64,000 bases of DNA from Gadus chalcogrammus. Taxonomy: Eukaryota; Chordata; Actinopteri; Gadiformes; Gadidae. The notes beneath the pieces were generated by a model. It was not told where the DNA came from. It did not search any database and saw only the letters and a program-made list of their open reading frames with translations. Shown here piece by piece: positions 15,901 to 37,576 of the stretch. Where the stretch lies: the NCBI RefSeq assembly GCF_026213295.1, contig NC_079417.1, positions 3,666,906 to 3,730,905 of the forward strand, in the 5' to 3' direction. The translations under genes were made by a program, and so were the position numbers. Each line of letters opens with the position of its first letter. Within the stretch, counting starts at the first letter, position 1.

Positions 15901-18100
15901 ACCTGGATTGGGTTTCGCGGGGTTTGTTTACCGGCGTTGCTATGGTTACCGGTCTTGCGCGTTCCGACGGTTTATTAGGTTTCTAATAAATCGCTGTCTA
16001 ATCAATACTCCATTCACCGCCTCTGCCGTGGTCATTACAGTATTATGAATAGACTCCGTCGGGTTCGGAGTCAAAGCCCTACTCGGCGTTGGCCAGCTAA
16101 CCCCCCGGTCGAGCACGGTTGCGGTCAACAGCACCTCCATCAACCTGTCTCCCAGATAACAGCCCGGCAGTGAGTAGACAATGGAGAGGTTTCTATCCTT
16201 AGCCCAGAGGGGGTTGGTTGTCCGGACGTCTGAGGAAAGAGGCATTTGGTTCGAGGAAAGAAGGCCTTCATGCCGATAGCAGATGAAATGTCAAAAGATC
16301 GTTTGGTTTGGGGTAGTTGGTTTTCTCCTACGTCACGTCCGTCCTTCCAAACCAAACAATACAGAAATAGTCTGACCTCTTCCAAGGGGGCATGTGACAA
16401 CATTCAGTGTTTATCTCTGGAATAAGAAGTTCCCTCTGCGACTGACTGCAGAAGTTTATCTGGTCTTGTTCTTATCAGTAAAGCTTTTTCACATCAGTCA
16501 TGATGTAGTTCAAGACATAGATTAGAAAAACCGAGATCATGTCGTTAAATTAAAGTCATTTTTTTATATGGGCCATTGGAAACCAACGACAAGGAATAGG
16601 AATGCATGGACCTCAGATTGACGAAAGGTGGGCTAGACATTTTTTCAGTCAAAGAACCAACTGTTCATTTGAGAAAAATCTCGACAAGGCGGGATAGTGT
16701 GGAAATTTGACAGATGACTGGAAATGTTTTTCCAACTGTGACAACACTGTGTTCTCCATATTTCACCTTAAGATGACAAATCTTAAAGAGTGAAGGATTA
16801 GCATATAATACTTCATATTGAATGAATGGGCATAACTTAGATGGGCTAAGCCTAAACAAAGAATGTCTTGTTTAAGAGTGTATTTTGATTTAGAATACAA
16901 TTTGTAACACAATGACAGAACAAACAGAAACTGTTAGATTTTTTCACGTGACCAACTGCTACATTAATCAGGGCTGGTTTTCATTCTAGATATTTACCGA
17001 CCGTTTTATTGTAAAACTTTGAGCTCGGAAAAGGGTCACATCTGCAACTTGAAAAGCTAATTTGGGTCAACGGGACGCTTTAGTCATGGCGCCCTGCAAG
17101 GCGGGATGGATGTCTGTTAATCATTTCACTCTTGTGGCAAAAAATAAAACACAGCACAACAATAGAGGCAGGGTAAGACTAACCACAACTGCTCCCCTTG
17201 TCGTAACCGTCTGTCAACAAATGCGAGGGTAGTGACAGGCTAGAGGTCACTAGAGGTCACAGCGAGGTGACCTTGGTCGAGGAGAAAAGCTGGGTCACTC
17301 AAGACTTTTACTTTGTTACCCCAGAGAGGAGCGCTAAACAGCTCGTTGGAAGGCAGGTGTGAATCACCAAATAGCTTCCAGGAGCATGGAGGTATGTGTC
17401 TGGGGGGGCTATAGGGGCCGGGCTTGTCCGGTATTTAAACAGGAAGGCGAAGTTGTTGGGAGGGATTGACCTGGAGATGGTTGTTGTGTAGACAGCTTCT
17501 GTCCCTGGCCCACAAGGCATGGAGTCAAACAATGATCAGGCGGCCAGACAGTCAGCCTGAAAGGTCAGGCAGTGCAGCGCACTGAGGATCAACCCAAAGC
17601 CCAGACAGATGAGAATCTGTCATGGGCAGCAGAGAGGGGATCTGTTGAACCAACCGAAATACAGCTAGCGTTAGCAGACCTTTTACATTTTGTCATCATT
17701 TTAACATGATTCTTCTTCGTCTCTCCACTTTTCTATGCGATCTTCTACTGAACACATCGCTAAAGTCGACTTCATATGTTTGCATACATTTTATTTTGTA
17801 CATATTCCATTTTCTTTGCAGCTCTTAATCTAGGCCTATGTATTTTGCTCCACATCCACTCAGATGGAGTTGTACAAATACAAGATCGACTGCTTATCGC
17901 TAGCTGTATCTTGTATCCCATGGTAACAGAATGAGCCCCGTCACTGTGTGCTTTGCAAACGTAACGCCTGGATAGGTTTTGGTGTAATGAAGCTTGACGA
18001 GTTTGTGTGTGTGTTTGCTCTCTGCTTAAGGGTGTTCAAACGAACAGGGGAGCAAAGATCACAAGCATCGACCCAGAGAGAGAGAGAGAGAGTGAGAGAG
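13000..18100. other. Repeat-poor region, no gene recognised
   Basis: About 5 kb with few simple repeats. It contains a CpG-richer patch at about 15.9-16.15 kb with an RFX-type motif, and short unremarkable open frames. The 99-codon minus-strand frame at 15946-16245 is not recognised as any family. The region is presumably part of the eva1b upstream region or its long 5' intron. Confidence 0.4.
15936..15949. promoter_or_regulatory. Candidate X-box (RFX binding motif)
   Basis: GTTGCTATGGTTAC reads GTAACCATAGCAAC on the other strand, which fits the RFX X-box pattern GTNRCC-N-GYAAC. It is framed by ACCGG and CCGGT and lies in a locally CpG-rich patch. RFX factors control ciliary gene promoters in vertebrates, but no adjoining ciliary gene is visible, so the role is unknown. 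Confidence 0.35.
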
Positions 18101-18599
18101 AGAGAGACCACCAACTTTTCCTCACTATGAGCTGGAACTAAAAGACAGAGCTTCAGTTTGAGGTGAGTTCCTCTAGATCTTTACTGCCTCATCTGCACTC
18201 TTCTCAGACCTTCCTCAGGAAGACCAGAGAGGCATTTAAAACTCCACAAGCTACATGTGGTCTCCATGTGTCCCCATATCAACACATAAACAGGATGATT
18301 GCAGCATTCTTCGTGGAGACATCGACGTCAGCATTGAACATCAGCCAGGTTGTGACTGGCTGCCATTTTGCGCTAAACGAAAATACACATAGGGTGCAGG
18401 GTCAGGGTTCGGGTGATTTCAGGGAATCCATGTGATCTGTGCGAAGAGGTACATGTGGTTTGATTAAGGGGGAGACTGCTACAGGTTAAACGGCTCACAG
18501 ACTCATTGTCTTTTCAAATCTCAGCTAAATGTTGCTGCTTGTTTTCCCTCAAAGGGCCCTAACCCAAAGCACATGTTGAACCTCCGGGAAACGGTTGAT

Positions 18600-18910
18600 G
18601 ATTCAATGAAACAGGACACATGGTGTGTAAGGGGTAGGGTAGTTGGGTTCCGGGGCAGGGTAGGTTTGGGGTAAATTGAGGGTTGGATGGTAGAGTTAGA
18701 TTAGGGTTCAGATAGGGGTAGAGCTAGGGCTAATGATGGGAGGGCTGATCGATTGAGGGTTCAGGGTTTAAGGGTTAGGTCAATGGGTTAGAGGTTTTGT
18801 TGAAATAGAACCTAGAACCCAAGAATGAGAATAATGCACTCTTATCTTTTTTTGGTTGTTTGTTTAGGGTTAGAGATAGGCTAATGGTAGGTTAAGGTTA
18901 AGGGTTGTTA
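18600..18910. repeat. Degenerate GGGTTA/TAGGG-rich sequence
   Basis: GGGTAGGGTAG, GGGTTCAGG and TTAGGGTT motifs recur irregularly for about 300 bp, resembling a decayed telomere-type repeat. Confidence 0.45.
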
Positions 18911-19968
18911 AAGGGTACCCCTGCTTGTTGGGCTTTCCTTTGCTCTCTGAATCCATCAACAGCTGCATCCTCGTACCCGAGTCCAGCGCTGTGAGGACAT
19001 TATGCCTGGAGGAAGTTAGGGGAGGGGTCAGGGGAACAATGACCACAATAACCTAGAGTCAGCATAAACTGCTAGAGACTTGGCGGGGTGGCGTTACAAT
19101 GCTCTATGCAACTCAGATTAACTCTGAGTGGAATCGGCTTGCGTCCCTCAGAAAGGAAATCAGCCATGAAGGAGGCCATCAACCAGGGGGGGGGGGGGGG
19201 ATGTCCTCATAAATACACAACAGGAGAAACAAATCAACAACAACATTATCTGTTGTTACCCTGTAGTAGAGTAATTAAACAAGGATCTGTTGGATTACGC
19301 ACGTGGGGAACCGGACAATTTTGGGCGAGTGGTTTCTTGGGCGGGAAGTGTGAAATTTCCTCGGAATCCTGGAGGAGTCACAACCGGTGGGAGGAGACCT
19401 GTCTAGGAAGACCAACAATAGCTTCTTTCAGAGTTAGGAAACTAGCAGGACGTAGCGCTAGCGTCACTCCAGATGAGCTGATGTAGACCCACACCCACGT
19501 AGTAAACCGTCGAGGACTGGACTAGAGGGGAGCACAGACCAGAGGGGTTTTTTTTCTACAACTCTGGTGTAGACTGTTGGTCTACACCAGGGGAGAGCCA
19601 AATCCTTCCAAAGCGGGTCGGTTCCGGTTCAGAGTTGAGATCGGAGAGGTCAGGCAGCATGCGCCAGATGATCCGAGTGGAGGTGGGGAACATTTCGAGG
19701 ACACAGAGGAGCGTTTGTTGGCTGGTGGTCTCGCTTCAAAGTTTCCACGCACCACCTCCTCCTCCTCCTCCTCCACCACCACATGGAGGAGGAGGAGGTG
19801 GGGGTGTGTTGGTTTGGGAACATGAAACCAAGTGGCGGTCACTTAGAGGGGGTTTCGCTCTCGAGGTATCCTGGTTTCCGCCAACCTCCAATATTTGGGT
19901 ACTTTCGGCTTTGTCTGACCAAAGCTAACGCTGATGTATGTCTCAGTCTCCAGGTGTGAAGAGCAACC

Positions 19969-20703
19969 ATGGACGTGAAGAGGAAGGAGATGGATCTCCT
20001 GAGCAACAGCATCGCCGCTTTCGCTCACATTAAAGGTCAGCGTGTGGTCCTGAGATGCAATATGTGTTATGCTGGTTCATGTTCAGAATTTCATCAGTCA
20101 AAAGATGTTGGGTTCGATCCCCAATGAAACGCCACCTGTAGGCCAAGATCCTTTAGCAAGCCCACACCCTTGTCTTTCTGTATGCAATGTCCGACCCCCT
20201 AACTGTGTGACCCCAGATGACATTTGGTGTGTCTCCCCTTCGCAGCAAACCCAGAGAGCTTCGGTCTTTACTTTGTGATCGGGGTGTGCTTTGGGCTGGT
20301 GCTGACACTCTGTCTCCTGGTGATCCGGATCTCCTGCAAGCCTCGGATCGCCGTCCCGCCCGCAGCCCTCGAGAGCAAACGGCTGAAGGACGCCAGCCGC
20401 GAAGACGAGGACGACAGCGACGAGGACGACGACGACGACGACGACGAAGACGAGGTCATCGTGGCGATGACCCCTCCCCCCATGACTACCCCCACCACCA
20501 CCACCAGCACTGAGGTTACCGTCGGCAACCACCACCACAGCCAACTGGACGGCGCACCGAATGTTTTCACGTCGGCCGAGGAGCTGGAGCGAGCCCAGCG
20601 ATTGGAGGAGAGGGAGCGAATCATCCGGGAGATCTGGAGGAACGGCCAACCGGATATTCTGGGGACAGGAGCAGGAACTATTGGACGCGTGCACTACTAC
20701 TAA
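19969..20703 (+). CDS. eva1b: Eva-1 homolog B, single-pass membrane protein
   Basis: Two coding exons, 19969-20035 and 20246-20703, joined by a GT...AG intron that splits codon 23, give 174 aa. The start follows CAACC and opens MDVKRKEMDLLSNSIAAFAH, as in vertebrate EVA1B. A hydrophobic helix spans about residues 29-49 (GLYFVIGVCFGLVLTLCLLV), preceded by the family motif ANPESFG. An Asp/Glu run lies at 75-92, a Thr/Pro-rich stretch at 95-115, and the C-terminus (130-174) has the conserved SAEELERAQRLEERERI segment and ends GRVHYY. The length is close to the human protein. EVA1B is little characterised; relatives are EVA1A (autophagy and cell death) and C. elegans EVA-1 (axon guidance co-receptor). 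An acceptor at 19953 begins this exon, so upstream leader exons are expected. It converges on sh3d21. Confidence 0.95.
20090..20215 (+). mobile_element. tRNA-derived SINE-like fragment in the eva1b intron
   Basis: GGTTCGATCCC at 20111-20121 is a perfect polymerase III B box, followed by CCTTTAGCAAGCCC-type sequence seen in many fish SINEs. It fills most of the 210-bp intron. No intact tRNA fold is visible. Confidence 0.45.
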
Positions 20704-21787
20704 ATACACTGTTACCGGTGCTACAGGTCTGAGAGAGGGCCATGAAGACTAGAAGACCCCTGTCCTGACCCGCAAGACACACACTACCACAGCACAATGA
20801 GCGTGCACGTGAGAAAATGCACGTGAGTCCATGTTGGGCTCTCTCCTGGTTCTGATCCGCAGACATTTTGAACCCTTTGTAAAGAAGTGAAGTGAGCTCG
20901 GTCAACATAAAATCCAACTCCTTTGTAGTAACTCTGGGATCCACTTGATAAAGCCGTGGTCTTTAACTGACACGTGACAAACGGTGTAATGTTGCCCTTC
21001 AAGTGTACGGAGGCCATCTTGAGGCCTTCTTCCCAAGACACATTCCCGCCATAACGGCAGAGTTGCAATATGAACCAAACCATTGTTTTAATCATCTGAT
21101 CATCATCTGATGCATTAACGTCGCCTGGAGCTAAATGGGACCAAGCACAAAGTTCTTAAAGTTGATGTATTCAAAAATGATAATTCATAATGACCCACAG
21201 ATGACATAAGGATGAAGTATTTTACAAAACAAATATATTTTTTAAAGATTATCGTTGAAATATTTAAAATGAGGAATTTCAAAGTGTCAGTATAAATTGT
21301 ATTTGAATTGGACTGAAACTAAACTCAAGAGAGGAAAAGAGAGAATTAAAGTATTAGACAGAGAATAGTATTCTTTATGCCGAACCTCAGACTATTTCAA
21401 CAGTATTTTAGAGGACACCAGAGAGAGGCTTGAGGAAGAACCCTCAGCTTATATTTCTTCTCATGGCTCCCATGAGTGCTTTAAATCGTTGAGCAGATAC
21501 AGGTTTCTAGAAACAGCCATTAACTAGTGAAAATTGTTAAATGTTGGCGTTGCAACAGTAACTGTGGGCACGCCTTAAGGAACCCTAAAGACAGAGGATA
21601 TAAACGGTGATGTCTGATGATCGGTATGAAAGTCATATCCTGTCCCGGCCTGAGGAGAGCTATCGGTTACAGTACTTTGTGCACAGATATAGACTTTCTT
21701 GATGAAACACACGTTTTGCATTCCATTTGATGACATGTCGCTCGGTGCTTTTGGCCGCTGTCCTTCAACTAAGGAAGGGGAGAAAAA

Positions 21788-21793
21788 AATAAA
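21788..21793 (+). promoter_or_regulatory. Candidate eva1b polyadenylation signal
   Basis: AATAAA about 1.1 kb beyond the eva1b stop codon, followed by a GT-rich segment. A second AATAAA lies near 22125. Confidence 0.4.
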
Positions 21794-21819
21794 TGTATGA
21801 CTTGTGTCCACAGGTTTTG

Positions 21820-23520
21820 ATTCTGCTGTTTCATGAATAATTCACCAACGCATGCCACAATCTGTCCATCGTTGAGAGGAACCTTTTGTTAAACGTCAAA
21901 AAAACTCTAGGCAAACATACGATGTGCTGATTAAACAGATCAGCTTGGGGCTGACGGCTCGGGTTTCTGACCTCACCATGCGGGGGCGTCTGTGTGTCCA
22001 CGACTTCCTGTCTAGTTAGCCAACCCACTTTGGAGGAGGACAAGAGGGTTGAAGGTGGTTTGTTTGCAGGTGGTCTGCTGACTAGGAGGTAACTACAGGT
22101 TGCCATTTTGAGCGATTAAGCATGAATAAACAGCACTCTCAACTCACAAATATTTCCACAGGGAGGCGGAACCGACTCGTACAACCTCTGGAAACAGGAC
22201 TACAGTGTCTCTATTCAGAATGTGGGAAATGTATCCTCAAACAAACATCCAAGATGAGGGTAAACTATAATTTATGGTTCCCTGGCTGATCCTAGAAAAC
22301 CCTGCATCATAAATAACTACAGAGGCATTCACCAAGCTTCACTGTAATCGCCTGTGTTTGCTAAACAAAGAACTCCTATAGCAAAGAGCCATGACAGCCA
22401 GCTCCACAGCCTAAACCAATGACCTTATCCCTACCATCAGCAATGTGCTATTTTATACAATTTTTCAATCGTATGAACTATCCCTGCGGTGGGAGAAATA
22501 CTATTATTTTTAATAGTCAAGTGTGTACAATTTAGTCATATGAATTATATTCTTTGTGATTGATAGTCCAATCAACTTACATAAAATAAACTAAAACTTT
22601 GCTGACAAGACAAACATGATATTAGCTATATTTATTGCATCCTGTGGGAAAATCTCGACAACACTTGTCCCCCACACTATTTTAAAAATAGTGTAAGTTC
22701 CCATGGATATTTCGGAAGCCTCCTCTCTATAACTAAGTCCAGATGCTCTCCAGATGTGTTCTTGAGCATGTATGCTAGTCCTGTTTCAGACTTCACGGCA
22801 GAGACACAGTCAGGATCTGAAACCAGATTTAAAATAGACCAGGAATATGGTCCCAAGAAAAGACAAAGAAGTTGGAATACTTTCCCTCCTATAATCTCTA
22901 TTTTACCGTTCTGCCGTCTGTAAAATAGAGGCGGCACGGGACGGTCCTGTTTCAAGTTGAAGTTGACCACAATACTTAGAGATCTGAAAAAGACAGTCTT
23001 TTTTTTGTTCCAGTGGTGATGACATTTAACAGTGCTGATGCAAAGGAATATGAGCCAACTTGTAACTAGTGCTACAGACTATCATTCATGCAATTAACAT
23101 TCATGAGACAACTCATGACAATTCCTATTCATTCTACAGTAGATTGAATAAATTCTGAATAGGATATAGATGAATATAAATGGTGCAAATATTTTTGCTA
23201 GGTTTATTGCTTATGGGGAACCTCTAGTGGAGATAATAGGGCTAACATAATCGCAACTCAACCAGTCTCCAGCACACTCGTGTCAAGATACACGAAACAC
23301 AGACACACAGACAGACAGTTGGGCAAAATGTGCTAGCGCTAAAGACATAGACAATACTACTAGACCGTTAATCAGAGGCTGTTGGATGTATTTAGACTAC
23401 ATCAGGTCTGCTGGACAGTGCAAGTCTAGATACTAACCCCTAAGTCCTTCACTCCCCATGGGACATACTGATCTTCGTGTCTTACAGCAATTCTGAAACT
23501 AGGGGGCTTAAAGATAAATG
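21820..23520. other. Gap between convergent genes
   Basis: I see no exon or notable repeat between the end of eva1b and the palindromic array. Confidence 0.4.
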
Positions 23521-24250
23521 ACCGCCCCCCCCCCCCACGGCTCAATATATCGACAGTTCTTCGGAATTTCAAAATTAATTATAATTGATTCAGAGTCACA
23601 GTTTATGTTTGTATGTATGGGGGGGGGGGGGGGGGGGGGGGTAAGTTCAATATATCGATTGAAGAGAAAAATAATATCAATGTAGCCTATCGATTTATTG
23701 AACCTGGGGGGGTAGGTTCAATATATTGCTTGAACAAAACAAAAAAATCGAAATAGCCTATCGATATATTGAACCTGGGACGGTAGTTTCAATATATCGA
23801 TAGGCTACTTTGATTTTTTTGTGTTGTATATATTGTATATATAGGCTGTATAGATTTTTTAATTAATTTTTCAAGAAAAATATTGAACATATAGGCTCAA
23901 TATATCGACCGATTTTATTTATTTTTTTCAAGCGATATATTGAACCTACCGCCCCATGGTTCAATACATATATTGTATATAGGCTTTATAGATTTTTAAA
24001 AGTATTTTTTTAAGCAATATATTGAACCTACCCCGCTTGAAGAAATTCTTTTTTTCTTCAAGCGATATATTGAGCCTACCCCCCAAGGCTCAGTATATCG
24101 ATAGGGAATCTCGATGAAAATATTTATTTCAAGCGATATATCGAACCTAACTCCCCCAGGCTCAATATATCAACAGAACTTGTTTTTTTCTTCAAGCAGA
24201 TATATTGAACCTACCCTCCCAGGCTCAATATATCAACAGATTTCTTTTTT
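23521..24250. repeat. Array of palindromic 70-90 bp repeat units in two orientations
   Basis: About eight units carry GGTTCAATATATCG at one end and CGATATATTGAACC at the other, with A- or T-rich cores and C- or G-runs between units. Left of about 23790 the units read GTAGGTTCAATATAT...AGCCTATCGATATATTGAACCTGG; to the right they read as the reverse complement. G-runs of more than 20 bp interrupt it at about 23619-23641. Each unit can fold on itself and the two halves are mutually inverted. Confidence 0.85.
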
Positions 24251-24391
24251 CTTTAAATGATAAATTAAAATAAATTTAATTGATAAACTGTAACATACAT
24301 GGTTCCGTCCTGGGACGAATGTAATATAGAAACTCTACGTCAGATACAGCCAGTTAAAAAACAGAAACAGACCGTCACTGCCCTCTACAGG

Positions 24392-24397
24392 TTTATT
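24392..24397 (-). promoter_or_regulatory. Candidate sh3d21 polyadenylation signal
   Basis: AATAAA on the minus strand about 0.5 kb beyond the sh3d21 stop codon. Another at 24493-24498 is equally possible. Confidence 0.35.
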
Positions 24398-24771
24398 TTA
24401 CTACTGCAGTTGAAAAACAAAGCTTGTAGATCGAAATTCCAATATAACAAATTGGAATTTATATCATCTTTTTGATAACAATTCGAATCTTTTTTATTTT
24501 ACCTCAGGAGTAAAAACCAGCAACGTCCATTAAATGCATTTATATACATTTATGGTTTGTTTCAATATACAAAAAAAAAAAAATCCTTATTTTGCCAACC
24601 AATCCCATAGTCAGCAACTGGGTGAGATTTACAAAATAATGAACAAAGCAAAATTTCTTAAAAAAAAGAAACATAAAAAAATATACATATTAGGCTTCCA
24701 GAAATCAGAAATACAGCTCCACAAGTACAATGACAAAGGTATAGTATTTAACCTTTTAATACAAGGCTGGT

Positions 24772-24846
24772 CCAGAGAGAAGCTAGCTTTTTGATCTTAG
24801 CTAGCTCTCTTGTCTGCTCACAGCAGTGAGGTCACTTGTCTTTCTG
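24772..24846 (+). repeat. Left arm of a dispersed inverted repeat
   Basis: About 75 bp from CCAGAGAGA through AGCTAGCTTTTTGATCTTAG to CTTGTCTTTCTG. It matches the reverse complement of 29286-29365 almost perfectly, differing by a 5-bp insertion in the other copy. It lies just downstream of the sh3d21 stop codon. Confidence 0.85.
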
Positions 24847-24928
24847 ATCTTTTTGTACTTCCCGACAGACGAAGAAAAGTTCTTTGGTCTCATCTACCGC
24901 AGGGAGGCCAAGAATAATCCAGACACTA

Positions 24929-35505
<10,577 letters not shown>

Positions 35506-35575
35506 GCTGTCTCCTGGATCTTCAAACTCCTTCAGAAGGTGGGCAGGTACAACAGCTTCTGCCGCTCGTCTATGT

Positions 35576-35915
35576 ACTAGTGCAAAAGGAGAAGTGAGAA
35601 AGGTAGCGGTTGTGTTGTGTTGTTGCTAAAGACGGACACTAGACTCATGAAACGACTTGTCGCCAACTTTAAGATTGGGCAACTTTTTCTTGCGGTCATG
35701 TGGATGAGGGGAGGAGGAGGAGAGTATTCATACAGGGAGGGATCAAGTAAAGAACAGAGAAGCGGTGCAGGAGGATAAGAATAGAAGGTAAACAGGTGAG
35801 ACCTGTTCATAACCGCAGGGAGTTGTGTGCTCAGCATTTGACCGTGACTGAGCGGTCACGGCGGATGACCAATGAACGTGAGAGGAATATAATTATAATA
35901 ATAATAATAATAATA

Positions 35916-35972
<57 letters not shown>

Positions 35973-36010
35973 CATTTAACCTATAGGCCTATAGCGCTTT
36001 TCTAAATACT
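35576..36010. other. Spacer between sh3d21 and thrap3
   Basis: Sequence upstream of the sh3d21 first coding exon. A plausible acceptor (CACTAG at about 35577-35582 on the minus strand) suggests that exon has an upstream partner. No CpG-rich promoter is obvious. Confidence 0.35.
35888..35972. repeat. (AAT)n - (ATT)n self-complementary microsatellite
   Basis: ATAATAATA repeats switch to ATTATTATT repeats in the middle, so the two halves are complementary and can form a hairpin. Confidence 0.9.
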
Positions 36011-36063
36011 CAGAGTAATAATAAGAATGTCCACGACAGAAAATAAAGTCAGCAAATGTCAAA

Positions 36064-36069
36064 TTTATT
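36064..36069 (-). promoter_or_regulatory. Candidate thrap3 polyadenylation signal
   Basis: AATAAA on the minus strand about 1.3 kb beyond the thrap3 stop. Another lies at 36715-36720. Either leaves thrap3 and sh3d21 as very close tandem genes. Confidence 0.35.
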
Positions 36070-37400
36070 ACAGTATCTTTTCAAATGTACAATCTCTAGG
36101 AAATCTTTCAGTGATGAAAACTATTAAAAAAAAGAGCCATTTCACTTTAGCAGGTGATTTTAAGAGAAAATATTCGCAATTCAGAATCGACACACCCAGA
36201 CTGTACAATTAACACACAAACACACATACATCAAGGCACACCAGGTATATAGTGCATCATATGGATTACTATTTACAGACAAAAACGTTCCCATAAAAGG
36301 ACACACATATATCAACTTTTAAAATGACTAGCCTTTCCTACTTCCCAACAAATACATATCACATATTTAATCTTCTTTAGTAGCCGACAAGAGGCTGTCG
36401 TTTCATATTAACATCTAGACTGTTGTTAGAATGTTTCGTCAACAGAAAAAAACTAAATGAACAGTCAATTATAAGGCTAGTTCACGTCATAAGTAGTTGT
36501 TTCCTAGCGCGTTGTTGTTTGGTCCCGTGGTGAGAAGGGGCGGAGCCTAATACATCACTGATGTATTGTAATATTTCATTCTTTGCTGCTTGCTTCGAAG
36601 ATAGTTCTGGCAGTAAACACATATTTTAACCGCTACTGTGACGTTGTAAACTGGAACACCTGTAATCTCCCTGCATAGCCTACCTAGTGGGATACACCTC
36701 AAAATGAATCTGAATTTATTAATGATTGGTTACCTAGCACTAAGATACATTCATTCAAAAGTCTTTAAAAATATTTATAATTTCATATCAAGCGCCTTTA
36801 GAAAATCAACAGCAGGTTGTCTGGTTACCTGGATGATCTAGTACAGGTGAGATGCAGCGTTCTATTCATAATCATTTCAAATATAAAAACACAGACACCA
36901 ACACAAACCCACCACCACAAGACGGTCAGGTTTTCCGCCCTCCGAGTTACCTCCCTACCAACAACATGAAGGTGACGTACTGCTAGCAGTACTTACTACA
37001 GAACAAAGTCAATCCCTGACGTTACGCCCTGAAATTAACTGTAACATCTCAAAATGATTTTCCTCTATTGAAGTGTTGTGATTTTGAGAAGGTGTTGAAC
37101 GGCCTACTCGCCTCAGTGTACTTCAAACAAAGCCGAAATCGGCATGTTTGCATTGACCGTCAAACTGCAGATGAACCCGGCCATTGTAGCGGTACAATAT
37201 AGTCACTTTGATGTGCTTGCTGTACGTTTTAATGCCTGGATTCGCATCGGGACAAGGCTTGGCAATGGACGCCCAATGCGGAGCTTCGAGTTTGCCATTT
37301 AGCCTGTGTCTGACGCTAGTTTCAACTCTGTTTAAAGTACAGGGGACATTAAGGCTTTGTGCTTGCGTGGCAACGTTAAGCGTCGCTTCAGCGCCGGGGG

Positions 37401-37534
37401 TTAAGTGTTGTCGGCGTGCTCGCGTCCGGCCTCGGCGTCCTCGTCGACCTTTGGCTTCCCGTTGAGCTGGAAGTGGTTGTTGCCGCCCTGCACCGCTCTG
37501 CGGATGATGAAGCGCGGCCGCCCGTGGGCGAAGA

Positions 37535-37576
<42 letters not shown>

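Noticed and set aside
15946..16245. 99-codon minus-strand open frame with ordinary amino-acid composition
   Set aside because: I looked for a family match and recognised none; no splice sites or start context support it, so it is not annotated as a gene.
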